Source of the DNA: IDS-8 sp964607425
GTDB lineage: Bacteria > Pseudomonadota > Gammaproteobacteria > Steroidobacterales > Woeseiaceae
DNA: 9,296 nt
Assembly (NCBI GenBank): GCA_964607425.1
Contig: CAZSKQ010000128.1
Location: 1-9,296, forward strand
Direction of reading: 5' to 3'
Shown here: positions 6,620 through 9,296 of the stretch, piece by piece
Layout: each line of letters starts with the position of its first letter
How positions within the stretch are numbered: the first letter of the stretch is position 1
Translations under genes and position numbers: made by a program
Notes under the pieces: generated by a model
Told to the model about the DNA's origin: nothing
Seen by the model: the letters and a program-made list of their open reading frames with translations, nothing else
The model's database searches: none

Positions 6620-6916
6620 CTATTCCTGCACGGCCCGTTCGAGGATGCTGACCACCCGCCAGGACTTGTGCCTGGAGAGGGGCCGGCATTCGCTGATTGC
6701 AACGCGGTCGCCCGTCTTGCATTCGTTGTTCTCGTCGTGCGCCATGATTTTGCTCGTGCGGCGGATGTACTTGCCGTAAACCGGGTGCTTGACCACGCGC
6801 TCGATCGCAACGGATACGGATTTGTTCATCCGGTCGCTCACGACCCGGCCGATAATCGGTCGCTGCGCCCCCGTCTCGGTACCCTGTTCGCCGGCCCCTG
6901 TTGCCTCTTCGCTCAT
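6620..6916 (-). CDS. rpsQ: 30S ribosomal protein S17
   Basis: S17 is a primary 16S rRNA-binding OB-fold protein needed early in 30S assembly. The core is clear: GRVVSDRMNKSVSVAIERVV (23-42), KHPVYGKYIRRTSK (43-56), HDENNEC (60-66), ECRPLSRHKSW (76-86). At 98 residues it is about 14 longer than E. coli S17. The extra part is an N-terminal, acidic and Gly/Thr-rich stretch (MSEEATGAGEQGTETGAQ) before the fold. The ATG overlaps the rpmC stop by four bases (ATGA), which supports this start and hence the extension. Confidence 0.97.
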   Translation of the reverse strand: MSEEATGAGEQGTETGAQRPIIGRVVSDRMNKSVSVAIERVVKHPVYGKYIRRTSKIMAHDENNECKTGDRVAISECRPLSRHKSWRVVSILERAVQE

Positions 6917-7122
6917 TTGCTTTCACTCTCGCGCTGACGTTTCAGCTCGTTCATTACCGTCTTTACGCGCGCGATTTCCTTGCGCACGCGGCCATGCTCG
7001 TGCGGCCGGGACAGGCGGCCGGATGCCTGCTGCATGCGCAGGTTGAACTGCTCGCGGCGCAGCTTCAGCAGTTCGTCACCGAGCTGCTCCTCGCTCATCG
7101 AGCGCAGTTGCTTCGCTTCCAT
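6913..7122 (-). CDS. rpmC: 50S ribosomal protein L29
   Basis: L29 is a small two-helix protein near the peptide exit tunnel, where it helps dock trigger factor and SRP through neighbouring L23. The sequence MEAKQLRSMSEEQLGDELLK followed by LRREQFNLRMQQASGRLSRP matches the family closely, with a helix ending ARVKTVMNELKRQ. I chose ATG 7122-7120 (69 residues), which aligns with the usual MKAKELR start and shares one base with the rplP stop (TGATG). A GTG one codon upstream (7125) is also possible and would add one residue. The C-terminus is a few charged residues longer than in E. coli (63 residues). Confidence 0.96.
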   Translation of the reverse strand: MEAKQLRSMSEEQLGDELLKLRREQFNLRMQQASGRLSRPHEHGRVRKEIARVKTVMNELKRQRESESK

Positions 7123-7535
7123 CACATTACCTGCCGGGTTACGAACGCGGTCGGGAACGGCAGCTTCGCCGCGGCCAGGCGAAACGCCTCGCGCGCGATC
7201 TCCTCGGTCACGCCTTCCATCTCGTACAACATGCGGCCGGGCTGGATCTGGCAGACCCAGTACTCGACGTTGCCCTTGCCCTTGCCCTGGCGCACTTCCA
7301 GCGGCTTCTTGGTCACGGGCTTGTCCGGAAACACGCGAATCCAGATCTTGCCGCCGCGCTTGATGTGACGGGTCATGGCGCGCCGTGCCGCTTCGATCTG
7401 GCGCGCCGTCAGCCGGCCGCGCTCGGTCGCCTTCAATCCGTACTCGCCGAAGGAGACGTCGCTGCCCCGGATCGCGAGACCCCGGTTGCGACCCTTCATC
7501 TGCTTGCGGTACTTGGTTCTCTTGGGCTGTAACAT
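7122..7535 (-). CDS. rplP: 50S ribosomal protein L16
   Basis: L16 helps organise the peptidyl transferase centre and A-site tRNA binding. The 137 residues (136 in E. coli) start MLQPKRTKYRKQMKGRNRGL and contain RGRLTARQIEAARRAMTRHI (39-58), GGKIWIRVFPDKPVTKKPLE (61-80) and VRQGKGKGNVEYWV (81-94). Arg82 corresponds to E. coli Arg81, which is hydroxylated there. One extra residue near position 22-24 accounts for the length difference. It follows rpsC by 39 bases and overlaps the rpmC start. Confidence 0.98.
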   Translation of the reverse strand: MLQPKRTKYRKQMKGRNRGLAIRGSDVSFGEYGLKATERGRLTARQIEAARRAMTRHIKRGGKIWIRVFPDKPVTKKPLEVRQGKGKGNVEYWVCQIQPGRMLYEMEGVTEEIAREAFRLAAAKLPFPTAFVTRQVM

Positions 7536-7574
7536 ACTGCTGTCCCTGGTTTACTGCTTACGCGGACCGCGCCG

Positions 7575-8264
7575 TCATCTCGCGGCGGCGGCGGCCGGCT
7601 CCTGCGTCTCCGCCACGGGTTCCGGCTTGTCGAACACTTCGCCCTTGAAGATCCAGACCTTGACGCCGATGATGCCGTAGGTCGTACGCGCCTCCGCGAA
7701 CCCGTAGTCGATATCGGCCCGGAAAGTGTGCAGCGGCACGCGGCCTTCGCGGTACCACTCCGACCGCGCGATTTCCGCTCCGTTCAACCGCCCGCCGACC
7801 TTTACCTTGATGCCCTCGGCGCCCACCCGCATGGTGTTCGTGACGGCCCGCTTCATGGCCCGGCGGAACATCACGCGGCGCTCGAGCTGCTGGGCGATCC
7901 CTTCGGCCACGAGCTGCGCGTCGAGCTCCGGCTTGCGGACCTCGTTGATGTTGATCCGTACGTCGTGGATCTGCATGCCGGCCAGCTTCGCAACGTCGGC
8001 GCGAAGCCTTTCGATGTCCTCGCCCTTCTTGCCGATCACGATCCCCGGCCGCGCGGTATGGATGGTGATATTCGCTTTCTTCGCCGGCCGTTCGATGTGG
8101 ATACGGCTGACGGAGGCGTCCTTCAGCTTCGTCTTGATGTACTCGCGCAGAAGGTGATCCGTACGCACGTGCTCCGGGAAATCGTGCGAATTGGCGTACC
8201 ACTTCGACGCCCAGTCCTTGACGATCCCTAAGCGAATTCCGGTTGGATGTACTTTCTGGCCCAT
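7575..8264 (-). CDS. rpsC: 30S ribosomal protein S3
   Basis: S3 lies in the 30S head at the mRNA entry tunnel and, with S4 and S5, contributes to mRNA unwinding. The 229 residues begin MGQKVHPTGIRLGIVKDWAS. A KH domain follows, with its GxxG loop GKKG at 78-81 inside ARPGIVIGKKGEDIERLRAD. The C-terminal domain shows RRAMKRAVTNTMRVGAEGIK, GRLNGAEIARSEW and TYGIIGVKVWIFKGE. The tail after KGE is Ala/Glu/Pro-rich and low complexity, as is common in S3. It starts 12 bases after rplV. A 334-residue open frame overlapping it on the same strand is an Arg-rich shadow. Confidence 0.98.
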   Translation of the reverse strand: MGQKVHPTGIRLGIVKDWASKWYANSHDFPEHVRTDHLLREYIKTKLKDASVSRIHIERPAKKANITIHTARPGIVIGKKGEDIERLRADVAKLAGMQIHDVRININEVRKPELDAQLVAEGIAQQLERRVMFRRAMKRAVTNTMRVGAEGIKVKVGGRLNGAEIARSEWYREGRVPLHTFRADIDYGFAEARTTYGIIGVKVWIFKGEVFDKPEPVAETQEPAAAAAR

Positions 8265-8276
8265 GCAATCTCTCGT

Positions 8277-8609
8277 CTATTCGTCGCCGACGGCGACCGT
8301 GATATGGCTGTTGCGCTTGATGATCCTGGCGCCGCGGCCCTTGGCCCGCGCACGGTAGCGCCGGAAGGTCGGCGCCTCGTTGACCTCGACCGTCGAGACC
8401 TTCAGCTCGTCGATATCGGCGCCGTGATTGTGCTCGGCGTTGGCAATGGCCGACTCGAGGACCTTCTTCACGATGCGGGCACTCTTTTTCGGTGTGAATG
8501 CCAGTGTGCGCAAGGCTTCCTCGACGTTCTTGCCGCGGATGGCATCCGCCATCAGGCGGCACTTCTGCGGGGAGATCCGCGCGTACCGCAACGTTGCTGC
8601 TACCTGCAT
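8277..8609 (-). CDS. rplV: 50S ribosomal protein L22
   Basis: L22 binds 23S rRNA and sends a beta hairpin into the peptide exit tunnel, where macrolide-resistance changes map in other bacteria. From ATG 8609-8607 the product is 110 residues, the same as E. coli. It starts MQVAATLRYARISPQKCRLM and has LESAIANAEHNHGAD (51-65), VNEAPTFRRYRARAKGRGAR (76-95) and KRNSHITVAV (98-107). The open frame extends 46 codons further up to 8747, but that part is translated from a palindromic insertion and does not resemble L22. A strong GAGGAGG eight bases before 8609 confirms the internal start. Confidence 0.97.
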   Translation of the reverse strand: MQVAATLRYARISPQKCRLMADAIRGKNVEEALRTLAFTPKKSARIVKKVLESAIANAEHNHGADIDELKVSTVEVNEAPTFRRYRARAKGRGARIIKRNSHITVAVGDE

Positions 8610-8617
8610 CACCGAAT

Positions 8618-8624
8618 CCTCCTC
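8618..8624 (-). promoter_or_regulatory. Ribosome-binding site that fixes the rplV start
   Basis: The minus strand reads GAGGAGG, then eight bases, then ATG of rplV. This is among the strongest Shine-Dalgarno matches in the window. It decides the start in favour of ATG 8609 over an ATG 46 codons upstream. It lies just downstream of the 165-bp palindrome, so the insertion spared it. Confidence 0.85.
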
Positions 8625-8625
8625 A

Positions 8626-8790
8626 AGCTCGGACGATTTATGAATCGCCGCGATGATTGCGCAGAGATTTGTTCGCACGAGGGATTTTCCGACCGAGCGG
8701 AATACCAAGGTGTATTCCCGAGGGCGGAAAATGCCTTGTGCGGACAAAGATCAAGCAGGGGCGCGAGCGTATTCATGAATCGTCCGAGCT
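8626..8790. repeat. 165-bp imperfect palindrome between rpsS and rplV (MITE/ERIC-like candidate)
   Basis: The spacer holds a long, nearly symmetric inverted repeat centred near 8708. The outer arms are 20 bases each (8626-8645 and 8771-8790): AGCTCGGACGATTTATGAAT on one side and ATTCATGAATCGTCCGAGCT on the other, matching at 19 of 20 positions. Next come 22 unpaired-looking bases on each side. Then an inner hairpin with arms of 38 and 37 bases (8668-8705 and 8712-8748) encloses a six-base loop, CAAGGT. Several inner mismatches and one length difference suggest age. Removing the element would leave an ordinary spacer of about 19 bases with the rplV ribosome-binding site intact. This layout resembles short non-autonomous elements that are transcribed inside operons. 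I do not recognise it as a named family, and I see no convincing target-site duplication. Confidence 0.8.
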
Positions 8791-8793
8791 CCA

Positions 8794-9066
8794 CTACTTG
8801 GTCTTACGATCGCCCGAGTGACCCTTGAAGGTCCGGGTGACGGCAAACTCGCCCAACTTGTGGCCGACCATGTTCTCCGAAATGAGAATCGGCACGTGCT
8901 GGCGCCCGTTGTGCACCGCAATGGTCAGCCCCACCATGTCCGGCAGGACCATCGAACGCCGCGACCAGGTCTTGATCGGGCGGCGGTCGTTCGCCTTGGC
9001 GGCCGTCGCGACTTTCTTCGCGAGGTGCGTGTCGACGAACGGGCCTTTTCTGACTGAGCGTGGCAC
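8794..9066 (-). CDS. rpsS: 30S ribosomal protein S19
   Basis: S19 lies in the 30S head with S13 and contacts the large subunit and tRNA region. The 90 residues match the family (92 in E. coli). It starts MPRSVRKGPFVDTHLAKKVA and includes IKTWSRRSMVLPDMVGLTIA (31-50), VHNGRQHVPILISENMVGHK (51-70) and LGEFAVTRTFKGHSGDRK (71-88). The start codon is GTG (9066-9064), with AGAGGAA about ten bases upstream, right at the edge of a hairpin array. Both flanking spacers are unusually long and repeat-filled for this operon. Confidence 0.98.
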   Translation of the reverse strand: MPRSVRKGPFVDTHLAKKVATAAKANDRRPIKTWSRRSMVLPDMVGLTIAVHNGRQHVPILISENMVGHKLGEFAVTRTFKGHSGDRKTK

Positions 9067-9105
9067 TTCTGTCTGTTCCTCTTGTCCCGCGGAGCGGGGT
9101 TTTTA

Positions 9106-9128
9106 TCGCGCGCAATGCGCGCTCCTAC
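9106..9128 (-). repeat. REP-like hairpin, copy nearer rpsS
   Basis: The minus strand reads GTAGGAGCGCGCATTGCGCG then CGA. A GTAGGAG head precedes a GCGCGC/GCGCGC stem (9108-9113 and 9117-9122) with a three-base loop. It differs from the copy at 9261-9283 at one of 23 positions and lies in the same orientation. It occupies one slot of the tandem hairpin array. Confidence 0.8.
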
Positions 9129-9260
9129 CTGTTTTGCCCGCGTTGCGGGGGTTTCACTCTTGCCCCGCGGTGCGGGGGTTCCACTTTCGCCCCGCGGTGC
9201 GGGGGGTTCCACTTTTGCCCCGCGGTGCGGGTTCCGATTTCGGCCGCGGTGCGGGTTCTT

Positions 9261-9283
9261 TCGCGCGCGATGCGCGCTCCTAC
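9261..9283 (-). repeat. REP-like hairpin, upstream copy
   Basis: The minus strand reads GTAGGAGCGCGCATCGCGCG then CGA, with stem halves at 9263-9268 and 9272-9277. It is the first unit of the array in transcription order and 22/23 identical to the copy at 9106-9128. The dozen bases beyond it, to the window edge, are AT-rich and hold nothing I can identify. Confidence 0.8.
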
Positions 9284-9296
9284 ATTTGTTTATTCA

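Larger units (their letters stand above)
9081..9286 (-). repeat. Tandem array of about eight short GC hairpin units upstream of rpsS
   Basis: The spacer upstream of rpsS is a head-to-tail series of units of 22-28 bases, each with a small GC-rich inverted repeat. On the minus strand the best-kept unit reads like AGTGGAACCCCCGCACCGCG followed by GGGCAA. Approximate units, in transcription order, are 9286-9261 (REP type), 9260-9239, 9238-9214, 9213-9186, 9185-9159, 9158-9132, 9131-9106 (REP type) and 9105-9081. The central units form a CCCCGC/GCGGGG stem with a three-base loop; outer ones are more degenerate. The array ends about 15 bases before the rpsS GTG. Nothing else is recognisable in the 230-base spacer, and I cannot tell where rplB ends. 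Confidence 0.85.

Noticed and set aside
7558..8562. Minus-strand open frame of 334 codons overlapping rpsC and rplV
   Set aside because: It is out of frame with both real genes, is dominated by Arg and Gly, and has no recognisable domain.
8626..8790. CRISPR or intrinsic terminator explanation for the palindrome
   Set aside because: There are no repeated spacers and no U-run after the hairpin. The structure is a single large palindrome.
8609..8794. 61-codon open frame spanning the palindrome between rpsS and rplV
   Set aside because: It is made almost entirely of the inverted repeat, begins at a GTG touching the rpsS stop, and has no sign of protein conservation.
9086..9105. GC hairpin followed by TTTTT on the plus strand, like a rho-independent terminator
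   Set aside because: It points against the operon, the stem is only about five base pairs, and it is simply the last unit of the hairpin array. No plus-strand gene ends there.

Overview
The window is a continuous run of 21 translation and secretion genes, all read from the minus strand. It is the fused S10, spc and alpha ribosomal-protein cluster, in the gene order known from Escherichia coli. In transcription order (high to low coordinates) the genes are rpsS, rplV, rpsC, rplP, rpmC, rpsQ (end of the S10 block), rplN, rplX, rplE, rpsN, rpsH, rplF, rplR, rpsE, rpmD, rplO, secY, rpmJ (spc block), and rpsM, rpsK and the first 47 codons of rpsD (start of the alpha block). rplB and the earlier S10 genes should lie just beyond position 9296. 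The rest of rpsD, then rpoA and rplQ, should lie just before position 1.

The organism is most likely a high-GC gammaproteobacterium. The evidence is the exact gene order, the long zinc-free S14, a 37-residue L36 with all four zinc ligands, S11, S13, L16 and SecY sequences close to the E. coli type, and REP-like GTAGGAG hairpins of the kind known from Pseudomonas and Xanthomonadales. I cannot fix the genus from this window.

The coding part is ordinary and intact. I saw no frameshifts, truncations or foreign genes. Gene gaps are mostly 1 to 45 bases, with three stop/start overlaps (rplP-rpmC, rpmC-rpsQ, rpmD-rplO). Only 4 bases separate rpsQ from rplN and 11 separate rpmJ from rpsM, so the three classical operons are probably read as one transcript here. 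The products build both ribosomal subunits, and SecY forms the membrane channel used by ribosomes making membrane and exported proteins.

The unusual part is three spacers. (1) The region upstream of rpsS (9067-9296) holds about eight head-to-tail hairpin units of 22-28 bases. Two of them are clear REP sequences and the rest share a related plan. (2) The rpsS-rplV spacer (8610-8793) contains a 165-bp imperfect palindrome with 20-base outer arms matching at 19 positions and a 37/38-base inner hairpin, which looks like a MITE or ERIC-like insertion. (3) The rplR-rpsE spacer contains one more REP. These elements sit in one of the most constrained and highly expressed operons of the cell and would be transcribed as RNA hairpins. 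I found no new protein system, CRISPR array, tRNA or rRNA.
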